The notes under the pieces are model-generated. The model saw only the letters and a program-made list of their open reading frames with translations. It had not been told where the DNA came from and made no database searches. DNA of 24,211 nucleotides. It comes from Acephala macrosclerotiorum. Taxonomy: Eukaryota > Ascomycota > Leotiomycetes > Helotiales > Mollisiaceae. The stretch is from assembly GCA_014904845.1 (NCBI GenBank), contig MU119718.1, positions 1 through 24,211 of the forward strand, given 5' to 3'. Each line of letters begins with the position of its first letter. Within the stretch, counting starts at the first letter, position 1. Shown here one piece after another: positions 10,062 to 22,600 of the stretch. Both the position numbers and the translations under genes were made by a program.

Positions 10062-11142
10062 CTACCGCAAACTCGGACTCTCCCCCGCCAACGGCATATA
10101 CCTCCCCCCCGCCTTATACATCCCCAACCCCAACCCCGCATTCCCAGCCGTCTGCTTTAACTCAACCCTATCATACCCCGCCTCCATATTCAAACTATTC
10201 CTCACGTTCTTCAGTTTCTTTTTCGAGGCGGAGCGGCACAGCATTAGGATGGTGATTATGAAGGTTAGGAGGTAGATGATGACTTCGATTATGGAGATGT
10301 ACCATGCACCCGTCTATTTTGCGGAGTTTTGTTAGGACTTTAGTTGCGCGAGAGGGGATGGGAGGAAAGTAGAGGAGAAAGGAAGGTGGACGAACCTGAC
10401 GCTGACATAATTTCCCAAAATCCACATACGATTTAACCTCACCCGCAATCCTATCCGCCTGCGACGAGCAACTATACCCCCAGAGATCCTTCCCATTACT
10501 CGCCATCTTGAACGCCCCAACCGCCACACCCCACAGCACCACATGCACGCCGAGGAAGATGTACGAGACGACCGTCGTGCAGGTGTTGACCGTATTGGCC
10601 GCTCGCACGCTGCAGCAATATGCGATGAGCGTGATGAGATTCATGAAAAATGTCACCACGGCGATGCCGAGGAGGAGGAAGGTCGGCCAGAGGTTGGCGG
10701 GGTTCACCCAGGCGGAGGCGGGGTTGCTGGCGGATATGGGGCGCGAGCGGGTGGTGAAGTAGGTGTAGAGGGCGTAGGTGAGGGCGGTTATTACGAGGGC
10801 GTTGAGGATGAGGGAGATGAAGCGGGTGAGGAATCGGAGGACGCGGATTATTTTTTTGTATCTCTGTAGGAGAACGCGCGGTTAGCTTTCTGCTTGGAGT
10901 TCATGTGTTGGATGACAGAAGGGAAAGTCGTGGTAGAGTGTGCTTGAGTGGGACTTGGGGAGAAAGTGCTGAATAGAGAGATGGGAAGAAAGGGTACAAA
11001 CAGTGTCTTTCTTCTCCAGTTCTGGTAGTGGGGATGTGAATCCAGAATATCGTGATCCTCCTGAGCCTGCCGACAGTGGTTCTTGAGATAGAGCTGGGGA
11101 AGCAGCGATGCTGACCCGCTTCTTCTTGTTAAAGAACCCCAT
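10062..11142 (-). CDS. Four-helix integral membrane protein, MARVEL-like topology, 3 exons
   Basis: Exons are 11142-11002, 10863-10396 and 10313-10062, giving 286 residues. The N-terminus is basic (MGFFNKKKRV) and polar up to residue 50. Four hydrophobic segments follow near residues 58-83, 106-129, 145-165 and 207-229, then a polar C-terminal tail of about 55 residues. The short, helix-dense core with a Trp-Pro entry to helix 2 and a loop ending in a CQRQTGAWYISI block before helix 4 resembles fungal four-pass membrane proteins, often annotated as MARVEL-like. Such proteins act in membrane organisation; the role here is unknown. The first intron uses the donor GTTTGT, the only phase-correct choice I found, and ends at CTACAG after a GCTAAC branch site. 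The second intron begins GTTCGT. The coding strand is unusually C-rich, with many NNC codons in exon 2. The family label is weaker than the gene model. Confidence 0.8.
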
Positions 11143-12589
11143 GTTGAGGTTTGAAGATTGATAATAATCGAAAATGCTTGCTCAGCTCGCAGCTTCCTTC
11201 AACTGAGGGTCGAGATATATTTACCAAGCTCGAAGAACGCGAGGTTGGGGATCGGAGTGGAGAAGTGAAGAAGGAATAGACGAAGTGACTGAGAATACGA
11301 TGCCTGATTCGGATCGCAAAAGAGGAGAGACACGATAGGGCTTTTTTTTTTTCCAAATGCCACCTGATGCAGCGTCGTGATGGTGGCTCACTGAGATGTG
11401 GCAGACCGTGGCTGTTGCCAGTAAGACAACACCATGGGACGTCGTCGCTTTTCAGTAAAATGCAGCAACTTGCCAGATACAATTGTTACACCAGTACAGT
11501 AAGAAGCTGCAAATAGAAACAAGATCTTAGAATCATCGCGACGCACTTGCCTTGGGAGTTGGACTGCCGTTCGAATATGGATGCGAGATATTTGGAGAAG
11601 GCTGTCCAATCTTCTCCCTTGCATTCCACAAGCCTTCAGCCACGCAGGATGTGGAAGTGACACATGGGCAACGTTTCAGAAAATTTCCGTGCTGATTTGT
11701 TCAGCTTGTGAGGCTGCGGTGTTTGTGGCTTGCGCAAAAAGCATTTTAGTAAGGAATCATTGGGAAGAAAACTTGGCACCAGCCACTTGGCGTTGCTAAA
11801 GTCCAGCTCTTATGCAGTGCATCGGTGCGTGCATTGAAGGCAGAATCGAGACCTCGCATGTGCAAAAGGACTTCGAGGAAGTACCGACTTTTTCAACGTA
11901 CTATTTTGACAACATGTACAGCCTTAGAAAAATGAACGTTTCCTCATTATAGTTGAAGTGGGTAGCAATCCCCTCCAAACCACTGACCTTCGCAATTTTG
12001 ACAACCCCGATCTCTTATACTGTGACCTCTTCGTACCACTCTTTCATTGCAGGTCTATTTATTCCTTATATCCCTCAAAAGCACTTAGCGACGTTTCCGC
12101 GTTTTGCCCATTTAACGAGTGCTTTAGTTCAGATATCACCCAAGCCTTATTGTCCGTCGTTTTGCATTTGACCTTTCCCAATCTCGAAGTCGTTCACGGG
12201 TAATAGGCATCCAGTCGTACGTTTGTATATTCCTTCCGTACAGCTAGGTTTCGTGCTACCCTCTACATTTAGCCGTATCCCGACCAATGCCTAATCGCCC
12301 AGCATGTCCGTTTAACTCCTCGACAATTATCAACGCGATGCTATTCGTCAATTCACTGCTCAGATCATCGACAAAGATGCCAGTCAACGGCTTTTTCGAT
12401 AGCTCCCACTCTTCTAATGCTCTTCCCAGCCGATAAAGAAATAGATATCCATGTATTCACTTCCTCTGGTCTTTACATAGTATTGTCCAGGTTTTATTTC
12501 CACAAATCTTTTTGTCTCTTCCTTATATGCTTAGGCGATTAAATGTGAAATCGTAGTTGCCTCGATTTGGATGAATTTGTAATAACCAA
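11143..12589. other. Gene-poor flank leading into the first AT block
   Basis: The first few hundred bases are the promoter of the four-helix membrane protein gene and include a run of eleven T at 11342-11352, a possible nucleosome-depleting tract. Frames at 11388-11663 (minus) and 11581-11799 (plus) are short and match nothing I know. The frame around 11953-12203 has no ATG at its upstream end. From about 11900 the base composition drifts to more AT. No repeat, RNA gene or recognisable gene remnant was found. Confidence 0.5.
11215..11223 (-). promoter_or_regulatory. Possible TATA element of the four-helix membrane protein gene
   Basis: Read on the minus strand the sequence is TAAATATAT, about 73 to 81 bases before the ATG at 11142. 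Position fits a TATA box but the match is loose. Confidence 0.35.
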
Positions 12590-13790
12590 ATAATTTTTGT
12601 ATACTAGTATTTTATAATGTTTTTAAATTAAAATTTCGTTTTTTTTAATAATAATTAAATATAAATTAATAAAAAATTTATTTAAAAAATTAATAAAATA
12701 ATATAATAAAATATAATTTTATAAAAAAAAATCGTTTAATAATTTATTAAATAAATTAATAATAAATAAATATTTTTTTATTTAATATATATTTTATTTT
12801 ATAAAAAATTATAAAATATTTAATATTTAAAATAAATTTAAATTTATTATATTTAAATATTTTAATTAAATTTAAAAATTTTTATTTATAATTAAATTTT
12901 TTTATTTTTTTATTTTTTTATTTAAATATATAAATATTATAAATATTATAAATAATTTTTAACGTTTAAAAATTATAATATATTAAAATTATTATTAATT
13001 ATTTTTTTATAATATATATAATTATATATATTTATTATTTAAACATAAAAATCGATTAAAAAAAATTATTATTATAAATTATATTTTTTAAATATAATTA
13101 AAAAAAAAATTTTTTATTAATTTAATTTTTTTTTTTAAATTTTTTTTAATATTAAAATTTTAATTAATTTTTATTATTAATTATAATTAAATTTATTTAA
13201 TAAATTTATAATTAATTTAATATATTATATAATAATTTTTATTTCGTTTTTTTTTTTTATTAATTTTAAAATTATTATTATAATATTATTATTTATTATA
13301 CGAATTTAATATATTTTTAATTTTTTTTTTTTATAATTTATATTTTTTTTTTTTAAATTAAATAAATATTATTAATAATATCGAAAAATAATTATTATAA
13401 TAATAATTAAAATCGATAATATATTTAATTTTAAACTTTAAAAAATAATTTAAATTAAAAATAAATTTAAAAAAATAAATATATATTTTTTAATTTAAAT
13501 ATTAAATTTTATATAAAGTATTTTTTTTATTTTTTACTTTAAAAAAATTTTTTTTTTATCGATTTAAACTCCGATGAATTAATACTAATAATATAATCGT
13601 TAATTTATTATTTGTAAAAAAAAAATTTAATTTATAAATAGTTTAAAATATAAAATAATTATTTTATTATTAGTTTTTCGATATAAACTATTAAAAACGC
13701 AAATTTTAAAATTTTTGAAATATTATATAAAGAGATTATAAAAAAAGTAATAAAGTACCAAATTTTTATATTGATATTTTCGAGTATTTA
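12590..13790. repeat. First hypermutated AT block (RIP-like), about 1.2 kb
   Basis: The sequence changes within a few dozen bases to almost pure A and T, with long A and T runs and no coding potential in any frame. The few remaining C and G bases are mainly in CpG, for example AATCGTTT near 12730, AACGTTT near 12960, ATCGATT near 13050 and TCGAAAAA near 13380. Such blocks in filamentous ascomycetes usually derive from repeated DNA destroyed by RIP. The original element can no longer be recognised. Confidence 0.85.
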
Positions 13791-14402
13791 CAGGTTGCCT
13801 TTTTGAAGCACTAAAAAGTTCAGTAAGCGGAGTGGCTTCCGCTTTCACGTGGTAATGACATTCGCGTAACTCGGCCCGCGGTCCAGACTATTGCTTGATA
13901 GCCTAAAAGGGCACGCTGCAAACTTGGAGCGTAGCAGACGGTGATAAAATTAGCCGACTTTCCGTGCGAGGATAGGATGGTTCGATCGAAATAGAAGGAA
14001 GGATATAAGAAGGAGAAAATGTGAGAGTAGTCCTCTTTGTTGCACTTCTTTGATTTCGAAGCCCTTCGGACCTTGTTGTCTAGGGTCGCTTTCAACCAGG
14101 TTAAAATGCGACTAAGCTCCCCGTGACGCTCTACCGGATCATCTGAGCAGATGCAGCCGTGAGGCAAGGGTTTTCTTGGCTTTCCAGATTCTTGTTGAGT
14201 GGATCATTTCCACACCAAGTTTACGTATTTCTTTTAGGCTGCAGTCTTCGCTTTATAGCAGTGTTTCAGCCAATGTACTTACATCCATCAACACTCCTTT
14301 AAGCAATTTTGATTCGAGATACCAAATATTCTAGTGACTTCTTGGACATCCTCAAATATTTTAATACGAATTACCATACATTGTGTTGATTTATCGCCCA
14401 AC
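13791..14402. other. Left flank of the GNAT island, no supported gene
   Basis: GC returns abruptly to normal here. A minus-strand frame of about 115 codons (13820-14167) is open but has no ATG at its upstream end and no domain I recognise. It could be the remains of a gene cut by the neighbouring AT block. The last 100 bases before 14403 are AT-rich leader of the first GNAT gene. Confidence 0.45.
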
Positions 14403-15137
14403 ATGGCATTTACAATCCGAGCGGCGAGTCCGACCGACCTGCCCTCCATAACAACTCTTGATATCGCAGCTCACAAGCCAGCATCAGCCCTCCTAAACAT
14501 GAACCTACTTCCACCAGACGACATACACGCTCTGTACCTCTCCCGTTACGCGCAATTCTTGTCACAACCAGATCGTTATCGATTCCTCGTTGCCATTACA
14601 TCTAAGAATGAAACCACACATGGTGGAGATATTGCAGGCTTCCTCGTAGGAGCGAGACCAAAACTAGAAAGTTTCGAAGAAGACGAATGGAACCCAGTAT
14701 TCCCAGAGGATGCGCCCGTGGAGAAGCTTGCATGGTTCTCGGGGTTGATGAAGTCGATGAAGGAGGACAAGATGAAGTATTTTAAAAACGATATGTGGGG
14801 TTCGCTGTCCAGTTCTCATAAAACCTTTCCGTTCCCCACCTGCATCCTCCAGAATCGTCTACAAACATTGCGCTGACGCCAAACAGAACTCGAAGCTCTC
14901 GCAACATCACCCTCTTACCAGCATCGCGGAGTCGGCTCTCTTCTTCTAACCCACTGGCTACAAGAAGTCGACATCGCTCATGGAACGCTATACGTTCGCG
15001 CCTCACGGTCTGGGCGTGGCTTGTACGAGAAACTCGGCTGCGTGAATAAGGGGGAGCACTCGGTTGACGTAAGCGATCACGGATGGATGCAGCCTATTGT
15101 CAACACCAACATGATAAGAGCAGCCAAGGGCACGTGA
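14403..15137 (+). CDS. GNAT-family N-acetyltransferase, first of a tandem pair, 2 exons
   Basis: Exons are 14403-14799 and 14887-15137, giving 215 residues. The start is the ATG in AACATGGCA. The open frame extends upstream to 14334 only through a non-ATG codon. The protein begins FTIRAASPTDLPSITTLD, the usual first strand and helix of the GNAT fold. After the intron comes ELEALATSPSYQHRGVGSLL, holding the acetyl-CoA binding motif A (Gln144-His-Arg-Gly147-Val-Gly149), and later RGLYEKLG, the motif B tyrosine region. The intron of 87 bases has a GTTCGC donor, a GCTGAC branch site and a CAG acceptor. Reading on without splicing gives a stop at about 14874 and would lose motif A. The enzyme should transfer acetyl from acetyl-CoA to an amine; the substrate is unknown. 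It lies in a GC-normal island between two AT blocks, 282 bases before its paralogue. Confidence 0.85.
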
Positions 15138-15362
15138 TGTTTTAGCACTGTTTTGGGTGTGTGTGATTTGCGATGTCTAAGCATGCGGGAGAACTATTTT
15201 CAGGGCCAATACGTGGTTTTATATGATCGTTGGTGTAAGGAAACTTAGTAGTGTTTCCAGTATTCACAGCATCGACGGCCTTTATCCAGTGAGCGAGACA
15301 CGTGGCTCACCGCCACCCCCACACAAAAGCAAACACGTCCCCCATTCTCACCCCATGTTTGT

Positions 15363-15369
15363 TATATAA
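15363..15369 (+). promoter_or_regulatory. TATA box of the second GNAT gene
   Basis: TATATAA lies 51 to 57 bases upstream of the ATG at 15420, followed by a pyrimidine-rich leader. Confidence 0.55.
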
Positions 15370-15419
15370 CCCCAGATTCCCCGCTTCATCCTTCCTTTTA
15401 TATCATCAAGACGTCAATA

Positions 15420-16193
15420 ATGAGCACGCGCAGCAACATCACCATTCGCCCTGCCCGCTTATCTGACTTGATCCATCTAACTCGACTCGACCTAGCAGCC
15501 AACTCCAACCATCCCCTCATAGCCCTCTCATTCCCTTATCCATTCCTTGCTACGAAACTCTTCCTCGAACGTCTACAGCACTGCTTCGCTAGACCGGAAC
15601 GGTATCACTTTCTGGTTGCTACTTTGACATCTTCTACACCTTTATCTGAATTGGACTCGGTTGTGGGTTTCGGGGCGGAAAAGGATGATTCGGGATGTGG
15701 AGAAGGGGAGGTGGTCGGATTCCTGATGTGGAATGAAGGGGAAGCCAAAGATGAAGGTTGGGATTGGGAAACGAGACTACCTAAGGGAACAGATGCCAAG
15801 CTTTGGAAGCATTATACCAAAGTGATGGGCGATGATCCACTGAGGATTCCGGACAGTGTAATCAGTAGGCTCCCCGGTACCACTGAAAGAGATCGATTCG
15901 TTAATCACGGGACAGAAATGGAGGTTCTCGCAGTAGCACCCGTTTACCAACGTAGAGGCATTGGAACTCTGCTCCTACAGACTTTCATCCATGAGGTGGA
16001 AAGACTAGGTAAACGAGAGGCAATAAGTTTGCGTGCATCTAAGAATGCGAGGCCTCTGTATGAAAAGTTCGGGTGGAAAGTAACAAATGAATACAGAATG
16101 AATCTGAGGGACTGGGGTCGACACAGTATGTATGTCGATTATGGAATGGTACGACATGGGAGCAAAAGCCTAGGAGAAGAAGCTCGACTGTGA
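15420..16193 (+). CDS. GNAT-family N-acetyltransferase, second of a tandem pair, intronless
   Basis: A single exon encodes 257 residues from the ATG at 15420 (AATAATGAG). It starts ITIRPARLSDLIHLTRLDLA, parallel to the first GNAT protein, and shares the block RPERYHFLVA (residues 58-67) with PDRYRFLVA there. Motif A is EVLAVAPVYQRRGIGTLLL with Gln177, Gly180 and Gly182. Motif B is ARPLYEKFGW with Tyr214. The middle part (residues 72-125) is longer than in the first copy and Glu/Gly-rich, explaining most of the size difference. The C-terminus is basic and polar. The reaction should be acetyl transfer from acetyl-CoA to an amine or protein N-terminus, with substrate unknown. No intron is present where its neighbour has one. 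The gene is intact, lies about 500 bases from the large AT block, and shows no RIP-type damage. Confidence 0.92.
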   Translation: MSTRSNITIRPARLSDLIHLTRLDLAANSNHPLIALSFPYPFLATKLFLERLQHCFARPERYHFLVATLTSSTPLSELDSVVGFGAEKDDSGCGEGEVVGFLMWNEGEAKDEGWDWETRLPKGTDAKLWKHYTKVMGDDPLRIPDSVISRLPGTTERDRFVNHGTEMEVLAVAPVYQRRGIGTLLLQTFIHEVERLGKREAISLRASKNARPLYEKFGWKVTNEYRMNLRDWGRHSMYVDYGMVRHGSKSLGEEARL

Positions 16194-16690
16194 AGTGTGC
16201 TTAAAGACAGGATTTACTTTCACAGATCTAGACAAGAAGGCGGAGCGCTAAATTTCTTTTGATCAAGGATGTCCATTTTAAGCTTAGAAAAGCAGGACTA
16301 TACATCCATCGTTCCCACTCATCAACCCACTAACGCGCAGCTTACTGTCTGGGAGTCACATCTGTTGTTGTGTCTTATGTCGTAAATTCTTCACCGAAAT
16401 CGCAACCCGTCGAATAGCTGAAAGCCTCTATTTCAAGTGGTTGGAAGACATCACAAACAGACCAAACGGAACTGCTCCTCAACTGCCTCCAATCTCAAAC
16501 TACAGGCAGAAACACTTTCTATTTCAGGCGGGGCCACTTCTGGTCCCTCGTGATCCTGTGACTTCTCTCTGCATGACTGAAGACTCGGCGAAATTGTCTT
16601 GCCGAGCATGACTGTGGTTTGCTTGGGAAATAAAAGGTCGTTACACACGTGATCGATAGTTACATGCTGCAAATTTCAAGTTTATCTAAC
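16194..16690. other. Right flank of the GNAT island
   Basis: The region should hold the 3' untranslated part of the second GNAT gene. A minus-strand frame at 16451-16672 has no ATG at its head and no recognisable domain. GC stays normal to about 16680, then falls within roughly 50 bases. No other feature was seen. Confidence 0.55.
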
Positions 16691-19600
16691 GACGATAATA
16701 TAAAATTTTTAGTGTTTTTACTCTTTGTTTAAAGCATTAATAAATAGACTTATAATAATTAAAAAATAAATAATATTATATTTAATAATATATATTATAA
16801 TTAAAAAAAAAATTATATAAAAATTTTATTAAAATATATTAAAATATATTATTTTAAAATTTAAATTAATTTAAATTTTAAAATAAATTTTTTTTTTTAA
16901 TTTTAATATAATTTAATATTATATTTTAATTAAAAATTTTAATTTAAACGTTTTATAAATATTTAAAATAAAATTAATAAATTAATAAGTTTTTTACTAT
17001 TTAAAATAAAAACGTATTTTAAAAAAATATATTAATATAATTTTAAATATTTAATATATTTATTTTATATAATTTTTATAATAAAATTATAAATTATTAA
17101 AATAATTTATAAAAAAAATTAATATAATATATTATTAATATTTAAAATAATAAATAATTTCAAATTAAATAAAAATATAAAAAAATTAATTTTTAAATAT
17201 TATTATAATTATTATTAATATAAACGAATTAATTATTAAAAATTAAATTTTTTTTTTAATATTATTAAATTATTTATTTTATTAAAAATAATTAATATTA
17301 TAAATCGATTTTTTTAATAATAAAAAAATTAATAAATTTTAATAAAAAATTAAAATTAAATTAATAATATTAATAAATTATTATTATTATTATTAATATT
17401 ATTAATTTTTTTTTTTTAATTTTTTATAAATACGAATTTTTTTTTTAATAAATAAATATTTTTTATTTTTTATTTTAAAATTTTTATTAATTTTATAATA
17501 AATATTATTTAAAATAAAAAAATATTTAAAATATATATTATATTTATTTTATTATTATTAAATATATTAATAATAAAATTAATTATTTTTTATATTTTTT
17601 TAAATTTAAATATAATAATAATTATAAAAATATATTTTGATAAAATAATAATTTAATTATTATTATTTTTATTATTTTTATTTATTATTTTAATTTAATA
17701 AAAATAATATTATTAATTGTAAATAATAAATAAAATTAATAATATAAATATAAAATTAAAAATATTTATTTTTTATTCGTTTATTTTATAATTTAATTTT
17801 TTATTTATTATTTTTTTTTTTATAATTTTTATTAATTTTAATTATATTTAATTTCGTTTATATAAATATATTTTATAAATTTTTATTAATTTTATTTATT
17901 AGTTTATTTTACGTTTATTAATATATTAATAAATATAAATTTTATTTGTTTATTTATATATAATAAACGTTTTATAAATTATATTTTTTATATTTTTAAT
18001 ATTACGTATAATTTAACGTTTTATTATTTTTAATTTTAATAAAAATTTTATTTTTTAATTATATAATATATTATACTTTTTAAATTAATTTTATATCGTT
18101 TAATTTAATTCGTTATTAAATTTATAATTTATATAAATTATATTTTCAATTTTTTCAAAATAAATAATAATATTTTTAATATTATTATCGTTTAATTTTT
18201 AATATAATTTTATAAAATCGATAATTAATATAATTTTTATAAAAAAAATTTTTATATTTAATATATTAATAAAATTTATAATTTGTCGTTTATTTTAAAA
18301 GTTTTTTTTTTATAAATAATAAATATTTTTATATTTTTATTATTATTATTATTATAAATATTAATAATCGATTTATAAATTTTTTATTTTTTTAATAATA
18401 ATTAAATAAAATTTAATTTATTATTTTTATTAAAAATAAAATTAAAATTAATATTCGCGTTTTATAAGTTTTTTTAATTCGTAAATAAAAATATTATTTT
18501 TATAAAATAATTATTTTTAAATTTTTTTTATTAAATACGATTATTTTTAAATTTGTAATTATTTATTAATTTATTTTAATATATTGTTTTTTGAATCGTA
18601 ATATTAATATATATTATTTAATAATAAATTTTTTTATATTTATTTATATTTATTATTTTTTTTATAAAAATTATTAAATTATTTAATATAATAAACGATT
18701 AAATATTAATATAAAATAAAAATAATTTTTTTTAAAATACGTATCGCGTAATTTTTTTTTTATAATTTTCGTATATTTGAATAATATAATCTTTGATTTT
18801 ATAAATTAATATTATATATATATATATTTTTTTTTAAAAATTTAATTTTATTTAAAATTTTTTTATATTATTTTATATAATTAAAACAAAATATTAATAT
18901 AATAATAAAAAAAGCAAATAAATAATATAAATATAATAATATTATATTTTAATTTAAAATTTAAAATATTAATTATTTATTTTTTAATTATAATAATAAT
19001 AAATATAAAAACGAAAATAATTAATTAAATTAAAACGATTTTAAATTATTTTTAAATTTAATCGATTTTATTATAAATATATATTTTTTTAATATTATAA
19101 AATTAAATAATAAAATAATATAATTAATAATTAAATTATATTAAAATTATTTTTTAATATTTTTATTTTTGAATTTTTTATTTTTATTAAAATTTAAAAA
19201 TATATTATTACGAATTTTAATTATTAAAAACAAACGTTTTTTTTTATATAATCGATTATTTATTAATTATATTAATATTATTTTATTTATAAATATTAAA
19301 ATATTTTTACGTATTTTATAAATAATTTAAAAATTTTTATTTAAAAATCGTAATTTGAAACTTTTAAATTTTTATTAAAATATAACGTTTTTTTAATTAT
19401 TATTAATATAATTATTAAAATTTATTAAATTTATTTATTATTTATATAATTAATATAATAAAATATTTAAAATTATATTTATTTTCGAAATAAATTTTTT
19501 TAATTAAAATCGTTTTATATTAAATAATTAAAATTAATATCGTATTAAAATTTTATTATTATTCTTTTTTTCAATTTTATTACTTTTTATATATTCGTTA

Positions 19601-22600
19601 TTATAATTAATTTTACGAGATTTTTTATTTTGATTATTATTAATTAATTAATAATATATTTAATAGTATATTACGAGTTTAATTTTTTTTTAAAAAATTT
19701 AAACGATTTAAAAAAATATAAAAATAAAATTAAAATCTTTTTTTTTAATTATACGAAAACGAATTTTATTAAAAAAAGTTTAAAAAGCGAATATTAGATT
19801 TAAACTTTTTATTAATAAATTTTATTAAAATAAATTTATTTTAATAAAAATATTATAATACGTTATTATTAATATTTTAATTAATAAATTAATAAAAATA
19901 ATACGCGAAAAAATATTTATAATAATATAAATTTTAAATATAAAATTATTTATATATAAATCGTAAATTAAAAATTTATTTTAATATTATTTATTTCGTT
20001 TTTAAATTAAATTCGTAATAATATTTTTTTTTTATTTTATTTTTTTATAAAAAGTTTTTAAAAAAATTTATTATTCGATTTAATATTTATAATTTTAACG
20101 TTTTAAACGCGAATTTTTTTTAATAATATAATTAATAAAATAAATATTTATTATAAATAAAATTTTTTAATAAAATTAAAATATTAATTTAATTATAAAT
20201 ATATAAAAAAATAATATAAAAATTAAAAAAAAAAAAAATTAAAAAACGATTAAAATAATAATAAAAAATTAAATTTAAAATTTTTATTAAATAATTTAAT
20301 TTATATTCGTAATATTATAATATCGCGTTTATAATAAAAATTATATACGATCGAATATTTATTAAATATTTTATTTGTTTTTTTATAAATATATTTTTAA
20401 TTTTTAAAAAAATATATATTAAATATAAAACGAAGAAAAAAAATATTCAATAAATATATATTAATTTTTTTATTTAAAAATAATAATAATATATATAATT
20501 AAAAATTAATTTTATAAATAAAATATTATTTAATATTTATTTATTAAACTTTTTTTTTAATATTAATTAAATTTAAAAAAATTTTCATAAATAATTTAAT
20601 TTTTATTATAATAATAATTTAAAAAAATTTTAATTAAACGAAATTTTTATTCGTTTTATAATATATATTTTATTTTTTAATAATTAATATTAAATTATTT
20701 AAATAATATATTATAATAAATCGAAATATAAAATTTTTGATAAATAAATTTAAAAAAAAATTTATATTATAAAATTTTTTTTTAAAATATAATAAAATAT
20801 TTATATTTTTCGCGATTAATATTAAAAATTAAAATAATATTTATATAAATTCAAAAAAATTTAAAAAAAATTTAAATAATTAAACGTATTAAAAAAAAAA
20901 TTAATATTATTATAAATAATAATATACGTATTATATTAAAAAAAATTAAAAAAAATATTAAAATTATTTTTAAAATAAATAATATAATTAATATTTAATA
21001 TAATATTAAATTTAAATTAAAATAAAAATTATAATAAAATATAATATTATAAAATATTATTTAATTAATTATTAAAAAATATAAAAAAATAATATATAAT
21101 AAATTATTTTTATTATTTTTTTTATTAAAATATTTTTTAATTTTTTTAATTCGTTTTATTTTTTTTATAATTTAATTTTTTTTATATAATATTATATATT
21201 ATTAATAATTAATATAATTATTAATAAAAAATATATTTTTAATTATAAACTTTTTATAAAAATTTTTAAATATAATATAAATATTTTTAAAAAATTTTTT
21301 TAATATTTAATAATTATAATTTTATAATTTTATAAATTTTTAAATATAAAATTTTAATTATTTTATATATTAAATAAATTTTTTTTTCGTATTTGAATTT
21401 TTTAAATTAAAAACGTATAAAATAATTTAAATTTTAATTATTTTTTTTTATTTAATAAATTTTTTAAAAGTATTTTATTATTTTTATATATTTTTTTTAT
21501 TTATTAATACGTTTTTTTATATTTAATAATAATCGTTTTAAAAAAAAAATTTTATATTAATTAAAATTATATTTAATTATTTCGTTTTTAAAAATATTAA
21601 AATTATTATAATTATTAATTTTTTAATATTTAATTAAATTAATAAATTAAATAAAATAATTATATAATTATTTAAAATTTAATTCGAATATTAATTTAAT
21701 AATAATAAATATAAATTTTTTTTATTTAATGTTTTTAAATAAATTAAAATAAAAAATTTTTAAATTTTAAAAATAAAAATAATAAAATTCGAATTAAATT
21801 TTATAATTTTAAAAAACAATTTAAATTTATATAATATAATAAAATAATATTAAATTTATTATTTTAAAATTCGTTTTTTAAATATTTTATTTAATTTTTT
21901 TATTAATTTTATTAAAATAATTTTTTAAAAAAAATTAATATAATATTTTTATAAACGCGATATTATATTTATTAATAAATTTAATATAATAATATAAAAT
22001 TTAAAATAATATTAATAAATATTATCGTTTTTTTTATTAATTAATATTTAATAAAAGTATTTTTATAAATATTTAATCGAATAAAATATTATTAAAAATA
22101 ATTTAATATTTTTTAATTTTATATTTTATAATTATAAATTATTATAAAATTAATAAATATTCAAATATAAAAAAATATAAAAAATATAATATTAATTAAT
22201 AATAAAATAATAATTAAAATAATAATACGAAAAAAATTAAATTTTTTATTTTTTATTATTTAAAATAAATTATTAAATTTATAAAAATATTTTAATTTTA
22301 AAAAAATTAATATTAAATTAAAAAAAACGTTTAATAAAATTAAATTAAATAAAATAATATTTTATAAATTTTATTTAATTTTATTTAATTTTTTATAATT
22401 TTTTTATTAAATATTAATTTATAAATTAAATTTTGAAAAATATTTATTAAAATATTTTTATAAATATTTATATAAAAATATTTTTAAATAAAATAAATAT
22501 TTTAATAAATTTAATTAAAATTAATTTAAATCTTTTTTTTTTACGTTTAATTAAATTATTTTAAAAATTTAATATTAATAATAAAAATTACTTTTTAATA

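Noticed and set aside
11953..12203. Overlapping plus-strand frames before the first AT block as a small secreted protein
   Set aside because: The first begins at a non-ATG codon, the second lacks a signal peptide, cysteine pattern or promoter, and composition there is already drifting toward AT.
14334..14402. Upstream extension of the first GNAT protein by 23 residues
   Set aside because: The extension starts at a non-ATG codon. The ATG at 14403 has a good context and lies directly before the first GNAT strand.
16451..16672. Minus-strand frame of 73 codons at the right edge of the GNAT island
   Set aside because: It begins at a non-ATG codon, shows no domain, and overlaps the probable 3' region of the second GNAT gene.
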